The notes beneath the pieces are model-generated. The model was not told the DNA's origin and ran no database searches. It saw only the letters and a program-made list of their open reading frames with translations. DNA of 64,000 bases from Sulfurospirillum_A sp029027265 (GTDB lineage: Bacteria; Campylobacterota; Campylobacteria; Campylobacterales; Sulfurospirillaceae): NCBI GenBank assembly GCA_029027265.1, contig CP093061.1, positions 868,001-932,000 of the forward strand, read 5' to 3'. The position numbers were made by a program, and so were the translations under genes. This document shows, piece by piece, positions 1-9,335 of the stretch (positions are counted from its first letter, which is position 1; each line of letters begins with the position of its first letter).

Positions 1-109
1 ATCGCCTAACCTTTTGGTTAAGCTCAAATTTTTACAAATACCACAAGCACAAGCATAAGCACTATTTTAGCAATTCTATTGCATAATTCGGGATAAAAGG
101 AAAAATTTA

Positions 110-1690
110 ATGAAGAAAATAATAGTATGTGATGCAATACATGAAAAAGGTTTTGACCTTTTAAGAAAAGAAGAAGGCATAGAAATCATAGATGCTGTTA
201 AAGTTCCTAAAGATAAACTTTTAGAGATTATTGGAACAGCAGATGTTGCTATAACAAGAAGCTCAACAGAAGTTGATGAAAAATTTTTAAATGCTGCAAA
301 AAATCTAAAAGCTATTGTGAGAGCTGGTGTTGGTGTTGATAACGTTGACCAAGAGGGATGTAGTAGACGTGGAATAATAGCTATGAATATTCCAACAGCA
401 AACACTATAGCAGCAGTTGAACTTACTATGGCTCACCTTTTAGGGACTGCAAGAAGCTTTCCAAATGCGAATAATCATCTTAAAATTGATAGAGTATGGA
501 AAAGAGAAAAGTGGTATGGAGTTGAGCTTAGTGGAAAGAAATTAGGAGTTATTGGTTTTGGAAATATTGGAAGTCGTGTTGCTATTCGAGCAAAAAGTTT
601 CGATATGGAAATAATAGCATATGACCCATATATTACATCTTCTAAAGCAACAGATTTGGATATGGAGTATACTACTAGTTTTGAAGATATTTTAGCTTGT
701 GATTTTATAACAATTCATACTCCAAAAAATAAAGAGACTACAGATATAATTGGGACAGATGAAATAAGGAAAATGAAAGATGGTGTTAGGCTTGTAAATT
801 GTGCTCGTGGTGGGCTTTATAATGAAAAAGCACTCTATGATGGTATAAAAAGTGGTAAAATTGCTTATGCTGGAATTGATGTTTTCTCTTATGAACCTGC
901 AACTGATCACTTCTTGCTTGACCTTGAAAATATTTGTGTAACTCCTCATCTTGGAGCAAATACAAGAGAATCTCAAGAAAAAATTGCAATACAAGCAGCT
1001 GAGAATGCTATAAGTGCAGCACGTGGTGTGAGTTATCCACATGCTCTAAATCTTCCTATAAAAGCAGAAGATTTACCACCATTTGTGGAGCCTTACTTAG
1101 AATTAGTTCAAAAAATGGGATTTTTATGTGCTCAAATCAATAAAGCATCTATTAAATCAGTGAGAATTGAAGCAGAAGGTGAAATTGGTGAACATGTAAA
1201 ATCATTATTAACATTTGCGTTAGTTGGTTCACTTAAAGAGTCAATGGGTGATAAGATAAATTATGTAAATGCAGAGTTTGTAGCGCAGGAGAAGGCAATA
1301 GAAATGAAGCATGAAGCACTTAATAATGCAGGTGGTTATAAAAATAAAATTACTGTTAGACTTACAACCCAAAAAGGTGTTACGGCCGTAAGTGGCACAG
1401 TTTTTGGTGAAGATGAACAGAGAATCGTTGGCATCAATGGTTTTAAATTTGATTTTAAACCTAAAGGAAAGATGATAATTTTTAAGAACTCTGATGTTCC
1501 TGGTGTTATTGCTGATATATCTTCAATGCTTTCAAGCGAAGGTGTTAATATAGCCGATTTTAGACTTGGACGTGATGAACATGGTTTAGCTATGGCTGTT
1601 ATTTTGGTTGATGAAAACATAGATAAAAAATTAATTCTTAAACTAAATGAATTGGAAACTTGTATTTGGGCAGAGTACGCTGTTATCTAA
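110..1690 (+). CDS. serA: D-3-phosphoglycerate dehydrogenase
   Basis: Catalyses the first step of serine biosynthesis, oxidising 3-phosphoglycerate to 3-phosphohydroxypyruvate with NAD in the cytosol. The 526-residue length fits the long SerA class. The NAD-binding loop GFGNIG lies at residues 149-154, and the catalytic set is visible as R233 (in NCARGG), E262 and H280 (in TPHLGANT). An intervening domain follows from about residue 320, and an ACT regulatory domain fills about 450-526 (start of it: KGKMIIFKNSDVPGVIADI), which in this family gives serine feedback. The start is preceded by AAAGGAAAAATTTA, and a possible -10 box CATAAT sits at 82-87. It appears to be a single-gene unit, with a hairpin just downstream. 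The family call is very secure. Confidence 0.96.
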   Translation: MKKIIVCDAIHEKGFDLLRKEEGIEIIDAVKVPKDKLLEIIGTADVAITRSSTEVDEKFLNAAKNLKAIVRAGVGVDNVDQEGCSRRGIIAMNIPTANTIAAVELTMAHLLGTARSFPNANNHLKIDRVWKREKWYGVELSGKKLGVIGFGNIGSRVAIRAKSFDMEIIAYDPYITSSKATDLDMEYTTSFEDILACDFITIHTPKNKETTDIIGTDEIRKMKDGVRLVNCARGGLYNEKALYDGIKSGKIAYAGIDVFSYEPATDHFLLDLENICVTPHLGANTRESQEKIAIQAAENAISAARGVSYPHALNLPIKAEDLPPFVEPYLELVQKMGFLCAQINKASIKSVRIEAEGEIGEHVKSLLTFALVGSLKESMGDKINYVNAEFVAQEKAIEMKHEALNNAGGYKNKITVRLTTQKGVTAVSGTVFGEDEQRIVGINGFKFDFKPKGKMIIFKNSDVPGVIADISSMLSSEGVNIADFRLGRDEHGLAMAVILVDENIDKKLILKLNELETCIWAEYAVI

Positions 1691-1701
1691 TTTTATACTA
1701 A

Positions 1702-1723
1702 AAGAGGGGTATTTACCCTTCTT
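1702..1723 (+). terminator. Probable serA terminator
   Basis: A 9-bp stem (AAGAGGGGT paired with ACCCTTCTT, one G-U pair) closes on an ATTT loop 11 bases after the serA stop. The T-tract after it is weak and interrupted (TACTTCTATT), so termination may be partial. Confidence 0.55.
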
Positions 1724-1864
1724 TACTTCTATTAAATAATCAAAATAAAATTAACACTATATAGTCATATGCTTATACATTGTACAAACTTTAGAAGGAA
1801 TTGTATTCTTTTACAAATGGGTAGATTATTTGTTATTTATATAATAATGACAGTATTAATTTTA

Positions 1865-1900
1865 AAATAGACTTATATTAGTTATAATATAAGTCTATTT
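1865..1900. promoter_or_regulatory. Perfect 16-bp inverted repeat ahead of the efflux operon
   Basis: The arms AAATAGACTTATATTA and its exact complement are separated by only GTTA. The repeat ends 18 bases before the start codon of the channel gene, just upstream of its GGAGAAG ribosome binding site. There is no T-tract, so it does not look like a terminator. An operator for a dimeric repressor or a leader hairpin are both possible. No regulator gene lies next to the operon. Confidence 0.6.
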
Positions 1901-1918
1901 ATACCAACGGAGAAGATA

Positions 1919-3265
1919 ATGAAAGTATTATTATGGCTAAGCTTATTAGTTGTGTCTATTTTTGCCTCAACTACAGCTTATGTGGAGTTAAGCTTAGATA
2001 AGGCAATTGAAATTTTAAAGAGTGATAACCTTGAGGTAAATGTTGCAAGGTTTGATGAGCAGATAAAAGAGTACGAACATAAACTATCACTTGCACATAA
2101 TTATGGAAAGCTAGATTTTATTCAAACTGCAATGCGTTCAAATGATGCAGGAAATGTATTTGGTTTTAAACTTGAAAGTAGAGAAGCAAGTTTTAGAGAT
2201 TTTGGTTTTGCTGAGATGGCTAGTGGGATAGATACTCAACCAAAAGATTTAAACTATCCAGATGCTAGAACCCATTTTCAAACAAAATTACAGTATCAAT
2301 TACCTATTTATACAGGTGGAAAATTAGAGCAGTATGGAAAAATAACAAAAGCTTTGCAAAAACTTAGTGTTCTTGATACTCAAAAAATATTGAGCGAAAA
2401 ACTTTATCAGCTTAAAAAGAGTTATTACGATATATATCTATTAAATACTTACATACACAATCTGAATATCATTAATAAAAACATGGATAGACTTGAAATG
2501 ATGGCACAAAGTATGATTAATGAGGGTTACGCAAAGAAGATAGATCTGCTTGAAGTTCAATCTAAAAAAGCAAATGTAGTAAGAATGGTAAGTAAAGCAG
2601 AAGCTAATAAAGAGTTAGTGTATCACTTTATATCATTTTTACTTAATACAAAAGTCAAGTCAGTCTCTGGAGACGAGAGAGAGATAGAGTTAAGAGAGTA
2701 TAACATTGAGACCATATTGTTAAATAACCTAGATATTAAAAAAGCAAAACAGGGGTTAAGCGTAACTGAGATGGCGATAGACTTACATAAGGCTTCAAAT
2801 TTACCTGAAATAGGAGCATTTGCAGAGTATGGTAGTAGCGACAATAGCTTTTTGGGAGATTTTTCTGACCATGATGCCTATACTTTTGGAGTACAACTTA
2901 GATGGAATATATTTAGTGGAGGAGCTAGCAGTAACTCTATAGAGAAAGCAAGAGTAGAGAATTTGAAAGTTCGAAAGCAGGTAAACTTAGCTCAAAAAGG
3001 GATAATTCTACAAGTAGAGAAAATAAATACGGAGATAAAGAGTTATGATTTTGATATAAATAGCTTAAAAAAAGAGATAGAGTTAACAAGAAGTATATAT
3101 AAGAACTATTTGGGAAGATACCAAGAGAAACTAGTTTCTATTAATGATGTTATTATAAAACAGTCTTTGGAAATAGAAAAAGTATTAAAACTAAATGAAG
3201 TTCAAAATAGTAGAACAAGTAAAATTTTAGAGCTAGATAAGATAGCAAATGGAGATAGCAAATGA
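1919..3265 (+). CDS. TolC-family outer membrane efflux channel
   Basis: Outer-membrane component of a tripartite efflux pump, forming the exit duct for the RND pump encoded downstream. The 448-residue protein opens with a signal peptide (hydrophobic run in residues 3-17, cleavage likely near STTAYVE). The rest has the two long, periodic alpha-helical hairpin segments of the OEP family, with a conserved YQLPIYTGGK turn near residue 125 and the paired RWNIFSGGA turn near 335. Length is typical of the family. The start follows GGAGAAGATA. The stop overlaps the next start by four bases (ATGA), so the operon is translationally coupled. The exported substrate cannot be read from the sequence. Confidence 0.85.
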   Translation: MKVLLWLSLLVVSIFASTTAYVELSLDKAIEILKSDNLEVNVARFDEQIKEYEHKLSLAHNYGKLDFIQTAMRSNDAGNVFGFKLESREASFRDFGFAEMASGIDTQPKDLNYPDARTHFQTKLQYQLPIYTGGKLEQYGKITKALQKLSVLDTQKILSEKLYQLKKSYYDIYLLNTYIHNLNIINKNMDRLEMMAQSMINEGYAKKIDLLEVQSKKANVVRMVSKAEANKELVYHFISFLLNTKVKSVSGDEREIELREYNIETILLNNLDIKKAKQGLSVTEMAIDLHKASNLPEIGAFAEYGSSDNSFLGDFSDHDAYTFGVQLRWNIFSGGASSNSIEKARVENLKVRKQVNLAQKGIILQVEKINTEIKSYDFDINSLKKEIELTRSIYKNYLGRYQEKLVSINDVIIKQSLEIEKVLKLNEVQNSRTSKILELDKIANGDSK

Positions 3266-4062
3266 AAATATTGGTCATATGTATAGGTTTTTTAGTATCA
3301 TTAGCATTGCCTTTGAGTGCAGGAGAGTTGAGTTTGACCGGGAGTGTGATTTCTGATAACCAAAAGATGATAACAAGTAGATATATGGGATTTGTAAAAG
3401 GTGTACATGTAAGTGAAGGTGGACAGGTTAAGAAAGGTCAACTCCTTTATGAAATTGACTCAAAAGAGATAGATAGTGCGAAAGTACAAGTAGAGCTTGG
3501 AATTTCTCAAGCAAAACTCTCTTTACAGATGTATCAAAATCAGTATCAAAATGTGCAATTAAATCTTGAACGTCACAAAAGATTATATAAACAAGATATG
3601 GTTTCAAAGTTTGAAGTAGAAAACTTGGAACTTGCCAGTAAAAATCTTGAGGCTATGGTTCTCATCTCTAAACAACAAATTGAACAAGCAAAGGCCAGAC
3701 TTCAAGAGGTTTTAAATCAGTATAAATATTTAAGAATTAGATCACCAAATGATGGTGTAGTCATACAAAAGAACATAAAAGTAGGTGAAATGGCAATGCC
3801 AGGTATGCCGGCAATTGTTCTTTCTGACTTGAGTGATCTTAAAATCTCTACAGAGATATCAGAGAGCAATTTAAAAGAGATAAAAGTAGGAGATATTGTT
3901 GAGTTTGAAATACCATCTTTGAATTTTAAAGGTATGGGGACAATAGACTCCATAATACCAAGTTCAAACCCTTTAACACATACTTTTAAACTTAAAGTAG
4001 GATTTGATTCAAAGGGTGAAAGTGTTTATCCAGGTATGTATGCTACGGTAAAAGTAAAGTGA
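3262..4062 (+). CDS. RND efflux periplasmic adaptor (membrane fusion protein)
   Basis: Bridges the inner-membrane pump and the outer-membrane channel in the periplasm. The 266-residue protein has a signal peptide (residues 1-20, ending LPLSA-GE). The lipoyl-like half-motifs follow in order: GFVKGVHVSEGGQVKKGQLL near 48-68, a coiled-coil hairpin about 75-155, then SPNDGVVIQKNIKVGE near 168. The beta-barrel region follows at about 190-265, ending VYPGMYATVKV. It is short for the HlyD/AcrA family because the membrane-proximal domain is cut down. It overlaps both neighbours by four bases, which places it firmly in the pump operon. Confidence 0.87.
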   Translation: MKILVICIGFLVSLALPLSAGELSLTGSVISDNQKMITSRYMGFVKGVHVSEGGQVKKGQLLYEIDSKEIDSAKVQVELGISQAKLSLQMYQNQYQNVQLNLERHKRLYKQDMVSKFEVENLELASKNLEAMVLISKQQIEQAKARLQEVLNQYKYLRIRSPNDGVVIQKNIKVGEMAMPGMPAIVLSDLSDLKISTEISESNLKEIKVGDIVEFEIPSLNFKGMGTIDSIIPSSNPLTHTFKLKVGFDSKGESVYPGMYATVKVK

Positions 4063-5651
4063 AAAAATATGTAATAAAGGATGTAGCAGGACATTTAGCA
4101 AAAGCTTTTTTACATAACCCTTTAACACCTCTTTTAGGAATTTTTATACTTTTAATTGGTTATATTTCTTTAGTAATCACTCCAAGAGAAGAAGACCCAC
4201 AGATTGATATAAGTGGTGGAACTATTATAGTCGCACTTCCTGGGTCAACTCCTAAAGAGATAGAAAGAGTTATTATAAAACCACTTCAAAGAAAAATAAA
4301 AGAGATAAAAGGTGTAGAGCATATATATGGAGTTGCTACAGAAGATGTAGGAATTGTTAATGTTATGTACTATATTGGAGAAGATAAAGAGTCTTCAAAT
4401 TTAAAACTATACGATAAAGTGATGCAAAATATGGCAGCACTTCCAAAAGGAGCTATGCAACCTCTTGTAATGCCTTTTGATATTGATATAGATATTCCCA
4501 TACTCTCAATGGCATTTTATTTAAAAGAGAATTCAAAACTTGATGAAGTAGGGCTTTATAAAAGAGTTGATGAAATAAGAAATAGATTATCTTTAATTAA
4601 TGATATAGCTAAAAGTGAGATAAAAGGCGAAGCAAAAGAGCAATATAATATAGAAGTTGATTTAGATAGACTCTCCGGATTTAATATCTCTTTAGGTCAA
4701 GTTGCAATGGCGCTAGAATCTCTTATGATAAATGTTCCAAATGTAAAAAATAGAACAAAAGGTGGTCAATTAGTTGTTTTTGGAATTAAAAATGCACTCG
4801 AAGATGTAAAAGATTTGAAAAATTTGATTATAGCACAATATGGCGGTTCTCCAATCTATCTTAAAGACATAGCGAAGGTTAGCAGAGGCAGAGATATTCA
4901 GAACCATAAACGTGCTCAGATGACATTTAGAGTTGATGGAGAGTTTACAAAAACAGTAGACCAAGTAACGTTGAGCTTGTCTAAATTAAGAGGAACAAAT
5001 GCAGTTGTTATTGCTGATAATGTTATAAATATTTTAGATGAATTAAAATCAGAATTAAAAAATGATGGTATAGGCTTTGTAGTCACAAGGAACTATGGAA
5101 CAAGAGCAAATGATGCTGTAAATGACCTCGTTATGAACCTGCTTGTTTCAATTATAATTATTTTTATATTACTTGTTTTTACCCTTGGTTTTAGAGAGTC
5201 TTTAATAGTTACTTTTTTAGTTCCTGCCATTTTAGCAATGACTCTTTTTGTTGCATACTTAGGAGACCAAACCATAAATAGAATTACGCTTTTTGCGTTA
5301 ATATTAAGTTTAGGTTTGTTAGTTGATGCCGCCATAATAGTTATTGAAAATATACATAGACATATGCATATGCCTGATAATTATAAAAAAAGCATGGATG
5401 ATATAGTAGTTGAAGCTACTGATGAAATAGGAGCTCCAACGAATATTGCAACAATTGCTATTATACTCACAATGGTTCCCATGGGTTTTGTTGGTCAGAT
5501 GATGGGTCAGTTTATGAAACCTATTCCACAAAATGTTCCTGTGACCATTTTTGCTTCTTTAGTTTTAGCATATATTTTTGCTCCTTATATGGCAAAAAGG
5601 TTGCTTAAAAAACCACAGAGAAAAGAGCATAAGGAGGTTAAAGATGCATAA
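4059..5651 (+). CDS. RND efflux pump, N-terminal half (split gene)
   Basis: Inner-membrane proton-driven pump subunit equal to the first half of an AcrB-type RND protein. It carries TM1 (about residues 20-40), the first periplasmic porter region (about 45-340) with the typical GSTPKEIERVIIKPL segment, and TM2-TM6 (about 355-515) including GLLVDAAIIVIENI, the TM4 region with the acidic proton-relay residue. The protein ends at 530 residues, in the cytoplasmic loop where a normal 1,040-residue pump would run on to TM7. It starts with GTG overlapping the adaptor stop. Its last eight bases overlap the start of the gene for the second half. A recent frameshift is possible but less likely than a true split, because the second half has its own strong ribosome binding site. 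Confidence 0.85.
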   Translation: MKKYVIKDVAGHLAKAFLHNPLTPLLGIFILLIGYISLVITPREEDPQIDISGGTIIVALPGSTPKEIERVIIKPLQRKIKEIKGVEHIYGVATEDVGIVNVMYYIGEDKESSNLKLYDKVMQNMAALPKGAMQPLVMPFDIDIDIPILSMAFYLKENSKLDEVGLYKRVDEIRNRLSLINDIAKSEIKGEAKEQYNIEVDLDRLSGFNISLGQVAMALESLMINVPNVKNRTKGGQLVVFGIKNALEDVKDLKNLIIAQYGGSPIYLKDIAKVSRGRDIQNHKRAQMTFRVDGEFTKTVDQVTLSLSKLRGTNAVVIADNVINILDELKSELKNDGIGFVVTRNYGTRANDAVNDLVMNLLVSIIIIFILLVFTLGFRESLIVTFLVPAILAMTLFVAYLGDQTINRITLFALILSLGLLVDAAIIVIENIHRHMHMPDNYKKSMDDIVVEATDEIGAPTNIATIAIILTMVPMGFVGQMMGQFMKPIPQNVPVTIFASLVLAYIFAPYMAKRLLKKPQRKEHKEVKDA

Positions 5652-7314
5652 GTTTGAAGAGATTATATACTCCATATTAGACTCTAAGTTTAAGAAGTTT
5701 TTAGTTCTTTTTATAACATTTTTAGCTTTTATTGGCTCTTTATTAATGTTTCCCACTAATCTAGTTTTAGCAAAAATGTTACCGGGAAAGAGTGCCAATA
5801 CATACTCTGTGTACGTTGACTTACCAAATGGCAGTTCTTATTATGAGACTTCAAAAGTCACTACATGTATAGTCAATATTTTACAAGGTGAGAGTGAAGT
5901 AGAAAATATTGAAATATTTTCTGGCATGGGTGCACCTTTAGATTATGCTGGATTGGTTAAGGGCTCTGCTTTTAAAAGAGGTGAGAATATAGCTGAAATT
6001 GTAGTAAATCTTACAGATATTGATGCTAGAGATGAGAAGAGTTTTTCTATGGTTCATCGTCTTCGTCCAGTTTTACAATCAAATTGCGAGAGCATAAAAA
6101 TTGGAACAAATATAAAAATGGTAGAAGAGCCAGCTGGTCCTCCTACTTTGGCAGCTGTTGTTATTGAACTTTATGGAAAAGATGGAACTAATTTAATTAA
6201 TCTTGGAGGAAAAATTAGAGCTATTTTAGAAAAAACTGATGGTTTAGTAGATGTAGATACTCTTGAAGATGATATCTATGAGAAGTTTGAACTTACTATA
6301 GATAAAGAGAAAATCATACGCTCAGAATTAAGCATAAAACAGGTAAATGAAATTTTATATTTAGCTTTTGAAGGTGTAGAAATAACAGTCAAAAACAGTG
6401 AAAAATCACCAGAACAGATACCTCTGTTTTTAGTTCTTGAAGAAGGTAGTAAAAGTCTTAGCTCTTTCAGTAAACTTTCTTTGGAGAGGAAACTGGCATC
6501 TTTAAAACTTATGAATAAAAAAGGCTTTATGATACCTCTAAATGAGCTTGTAAATGTAAAGTTGAGTAAATCAAAACCAACATTGATGTCAAAAAATCTT
6601 CAAAGAGTTGTCACAATAGTAGCTGAGACAGATATGGTTTCACAAGTTTATCCTCTTCTTGATGCAAGAAGTGAAATTAAAGAGAGACTTTCAAATGATT
6701 TTGAAATCACAAGTGGCTCTTTGTTTAATCTAAATCTAAAAGACAAGAAAACAGGTGAAGAGTACAGATTAGTATGGGATGGTGAAATGAAAGTCACTAT
6801 GGACACCTTTAGAGACTTAGGAGCTGCCTTTATTGCTGCACTTGTAATTATATTTTTATTGATGGTAGTTTATTACAAAAGTTTCGCACTTAGTGGCATA
6901 GTTCTTTTAGGAAGTTTTCTTTCCATTATTGGGGTAATTGCTGGACATTGGGTTACAGATCTGTTTACGTATGAGACATTTTTCTTGACGGCGACTTCCT
7001 TGATAGGGTTTATTGCTTTGATGGGAATAAGTTCAAGAAATTCACTTTTGCTTATTGATTTTGCTGTTTCTTTAATAAAGGACAAGGGCATAGAAAAAAG
7101 ACGTGCTATAGCTATTTCAACTGCAACTCGTGCCAAGCCTATTTTTTTAACAGCGGTTACGATTTTATTGGCTTCTGCAATGCTTGTTGTTGACCCTATT
7201 TTTGGAGGTCTTGGAGTTGCACTAATTTTTGGTACTGTTACTGCTGTGATAGTATCACTTGTGTTTATTCCGGTTCTCATGGATAACACAAAAGCTATAA
7301 AAAATATCCATTAA
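5644..7314 (+). CDS. RND efflux pump, C-terminal half (split gene)
   Basis: Second half of the split RND pump. TM7 lies at about residues 15-37, the second porter and docking region at about 40-370, and TM8-TM12 at about 375-550, with the family motif MGISSRNSLLLIDF matching the TM10 region of one-piece pumps. I start it at the ATG at 5644 because AAGGAGG lies six bases upstream; the open frame runs further up (to 5578) only inside the preceding gene. With this start the protein is 556 residues, so the two halves sum to 1,086, a normal full-length size. The two chains must assemble in the membrane to give one working protomer. Confidence 0.84.
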   Translation: MHKFEEIIYSILDSKFKKFLVLFITFLAFIGSLLMFPTNLVLAKMLPGKSANTYSVYVDLPNGSSYYETSKVTTCIVNILQGESEVENIEIFSGMGAPLDYAGLVKGSAFKRGENIAEIVVNLTDIDARDEKSFSMVHRLRPVLQSNCESIKIGTNIKMVEEPAGPPTLAAVVIELYGKDGTNLINLGGKIRAILEKTDGLVDVDTLEDDIYEKFELTIDKEKIIRSELSIKQVNEILYLAFEGVEITVKNSEKSPEQIPLFLVLEEGSKSLSSFSKLSLERKLASLKLMNKKGFMIPLNELVNVKLSKSKPTLMSKNLQRVVTIVAETDMVSQVYPLLDARSEIKERLSNDFEITSGSLFNLNLKDKKTGEEYRLVWDGEMKVTMDTFRDLGAAFIAALVIIFLLMVVYYKSFALSGIVLLGSFLSIIGVIAGHWVTDLFTYETFFLTATSLIGFIALMGISSRNSLLLIDFAVSLIKDKGIEKRRAIAISTATRAKPIFLTAVTILLASAMLVVDPIFGGLGVALIFGTVTAVIVSLVFIPVLMDNTKAIKNIH

Positions 7315-7320
7315 TTATAC

Positions 7321-7346
7321 ATATAAGGAGTAAAAGCTCCTTATAT
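7321..7346. terminator. Hairpin between the efflux operon and a small reverse-strand gene
   Basis: A 10-bp perfect stem (ATATAAGGAG paired with CTCCTTATAT) with a six-base loop lies just after the pump stop. It also immediately follows the stop of the putative small gene on the other strand. It can act in both directions. There is no strong T-tract on either side. Confidence 0.5.
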
Positions 7347-7556
7347 TACGCTGATGTTAAATCCTCTTCAGCAGAGGGCTCGTCTACTAAGTTGTTTTTA
7401 TCTTGTTGGAAATAGTCTTTTTCGTGAAAACATTCTTATGCACTTATAGAACATCATATACTTTCTAATGGATTCTATTTTTCTATTTTTTCGTTCATCT
7501 AAAACTAAAAAAACTTCTTCTAATGCTATTTTTTCTGAAATGCTTAAGTTTGTCAT
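7346..7556 (-). pseudogene. Small conserved-looking gene with a frameshift
   Basis: An ATG at 7556 with GAGGA about seven bases upstream opens a frame beginning MTNLSISEKIALEEVFLVLD, which stops after 52 codons (7398). Removing one base near 7437 (ATAAGAATG to ATAGAATG) joins it to a second frame reading ECFHEKDYFQQDKNNL and ending EEDLTSA, with its stop at 7348-7346. The joined product is a coherent charged protein of about 69 residues. I do not recognise a family. Either the gene is recently broken or the base is a sequence error. It fills most of an otherwise empty 480-base gap. Confidence 0.4.
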
Positions 7557-7713
7557 ATATTGTCCTCATATATTTCTTAAAGATATTATTATACTAAAAA
7601 AATAATTAAACATAAGTTAAACTATGCATATAATATGGTTAAATTGTTATTATATACATTATATAATATATTTTATGGAGATAAAAATAGTTTTTATAAT
7701 TTAATTATTATAT

Positions 7714-7764
7714 TTTATACGCTTAAACGTATAAATAATGTTGTAAAGTAAATTTAGATATAAT
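7714..7764 (+). promoter_or_regulatory. efp promoter with an operator-like inverted repeat
   Basis: A consensus -10 box TATAAT lies at 7759-7764, 32 bases before the efp start, preceded by the T-rich run usual in Campylobacterota promoters and lacking a clear -35 box. Upstream, at 7714-7735, the arms TTTATACG and CGTATAAA flank a six-base spacer, an arrangement that could bind a dimeric regulator. The region from 7557 to 7713 is extremely AT-rich and holds nothing else I can name. Confidence 0.5.
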
Positions 7765-7795
7765 CTAATCTTAAAGTAAAAATTAGGAGAATTAT

Positions 7796-8359
7796 ATGGC
7801 TACAGTAGGAATGAGCGATCTTAAAAAAGGCTTAAAGATAGAGTTAAATGGAGTCCCATACAAGATAATTGAGTATCAACATGTAAAACCAGGAAAAGGT
7901 GCTGCGTTTGTAAGATGTAAAATCAAATCTTATGCAAATGGAAAATTAATAGAAAAGACTTTTCATGCAGGTGACAAATGTGAAAAACCTGATCTTGAAG
8001 ATAAAACAATGCAATATCTTTATGATGATGGTGAAATGCTTCAGTTTATGGACACTGTAACTTATGACCAAATTGGTTTAACATATGATCAAGTTGGTGA
8101 TGTTGAGAAGTGGATAATTGACGGCATGACTGTTGATATGCTTTTTCACAATGGAAAACCAATAGGTGTAGATGCTCCAGCAGTTGTTGAACTTAAGATT
8201 GTTGAGACTCCACCAAACTTCAAAGGTGATTCTCAAGGTGGTAAAAAACCAGCAACACTAGAGAGTGGGGCAGTAGTTCAAGTTCCTTTCCATGTGCTTG
8301 AAGGTGCAGTTATAAGAGTTGATACTGCCAAAGGCGAATACTTAGAAAAAGTAAAATAG
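7796..8359 (+). CDS. efp: Translation elongation factor P
   Basis: Binds the ribosome between the P and E sites and relieves stalling at consecutive prolines. At 187 residues it has the normal length. The three beta-barrel domains are recognisable: KOW-like N-terminal domain (about 1-65), central OB domain (about 66-128) and C-terminal OB domain (about 129-187, with the conserved GDSQGGKKPATLESGA segment). The tip loop reads HVKPGKGAAF and places a lysine at position 34, the residue that is modified in EF-P proteins of the lysine type. The start follows AGGAGAATTAT. Sixteen bases after its stop a broken signalling gene begins, possibly once in the same transcript. Confidence 0.97.
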   Translation: MATVGMSDLKKGLKIELNGVPYKIIEYQHVKPGKGAAFVRCKIKSYANGKLIEKTFHAGDKCEKPDLEDKTMQYLYDDGEMLQFMDTVTYDQIGLTYDQVGDVEKWIIDGMTVDMLFHNGKPIGVDAPAVVELKIVETPPNFKGDSQGGKKPATLESGAVVQVPFHVLEGAVIRVDTAKGEYLEKVK

Positions 8360-8374
8360 TCTATAAGGACATTT

Positions 8375-9335
8375 GTGTTATTAAAAGAGTTTTATAAAAA
8401 AAGAGATGATACAGTAGGTGTAAATTTAACCCTGCAAGAAGTTGTAGATAAGATGAATGAGCAATCATTATGATATATGGTTATATGTAACTCTAAAAAA
8501 TTACCTATAGGTATATTAACAGAGCGAGATATACTTTTTTTATATAATGAAAATATAGATTTTAGTACAACAAATGCCTATGAAAAAGCAACTAAAGGAT
8601 TAGTTAAAGCTCATTCAAATAGAAAACTAGATTATGCGCTTAACTTTATGGTTGATCATAACATAAGACGTGTCATCATAGTAGATGAAAGAGATAAATT
8701 TTTAGGAGTAGTTGAATATGAGGAAATTATTTTTGAGTTTGAAGCTAAAAATAGTAGATGTGATTTTAAAATATTTGAGGTGCTCCTCAATAAGTCTAAA
8801 GCTTTAGAAGTTGACAAAAAAACAACTTTGAAAAAGACACTTGAAATTATGAAAGAGAAGAACTTTGGTTCTATTTTGATTACTCATAATGGAGAATCCA
8901 TAGGAATAATTACAGAATCAGATATAATAGAACTTGCAAAAGACAACCTAAATAAGGAAAAAAGTGTAGACCACTTTATGCATTCTCCCATTTTTAAAGT
9001 TTCTACGAAAACATCTATACGAGAGTGTATTGCTTTAATGCGTACAAAAAAAATACGAAGAATTATAGTTGAAGAGTTAGATGATTATGGTGAAAAAATC
9101 GATTATATTATTACTTCAAAAGATATACTACATAATCTTCAGGGAAACTATTCTAAGTTTTTAGAAACAAAGTTAAAGTCACAAAGAGCTACATTTGAAA
9201 GTTTGGAAGATTTAGTCATAGAGGTATATGATTTTGGCGATTCGCAAGTTGTTAGCTGGGCAAATAGGTCAGCAAAGCAAAAGCTACATATAAGCATAGA
9301 TGACTCTTTGCAAAAGATTATGACTTCTTATATTA
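8375..9335 (+). pseudogene. CBS-PAS-GGDEF-EAL signalling protein, 5' part (nonsense codon and IS insertion)
   Basis: This is the front of one long gene. A GTG at 8375 follows AAGGA at good spacing and opens the frame LLKEFYKKRDD...MNEQSL, then meets TGA at 8471-8473. The same frame continues as YMVICNSKKLPIGILTERDI, a typical CBS-domain end. At least two CBS pairs follow (GILTERDI, FGSILITHNGESIGIITESD, RIIVEEL). Near 9280 the frame reaches DDSLQKIMTSYI and is cut by an insertion sequence at a TA dinucleotide. Joining 9335 to 10235 restores the frame across the junction (SYI-IADELVAACTKF). CBS domains usually sense adenosine nucleotides and would here gate the c-di-GMP domains encoded downstream. 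A shorter product from an ATG near 8477 is possible. Confidence 0.8.

Noticed and set aside
76..405. Open frame of 109 codons on the minus strand across the serA start.
   Set aside because: It is antisense to the well-supported serA gene, with no ribosome site and a composition typical of a shadow frame.
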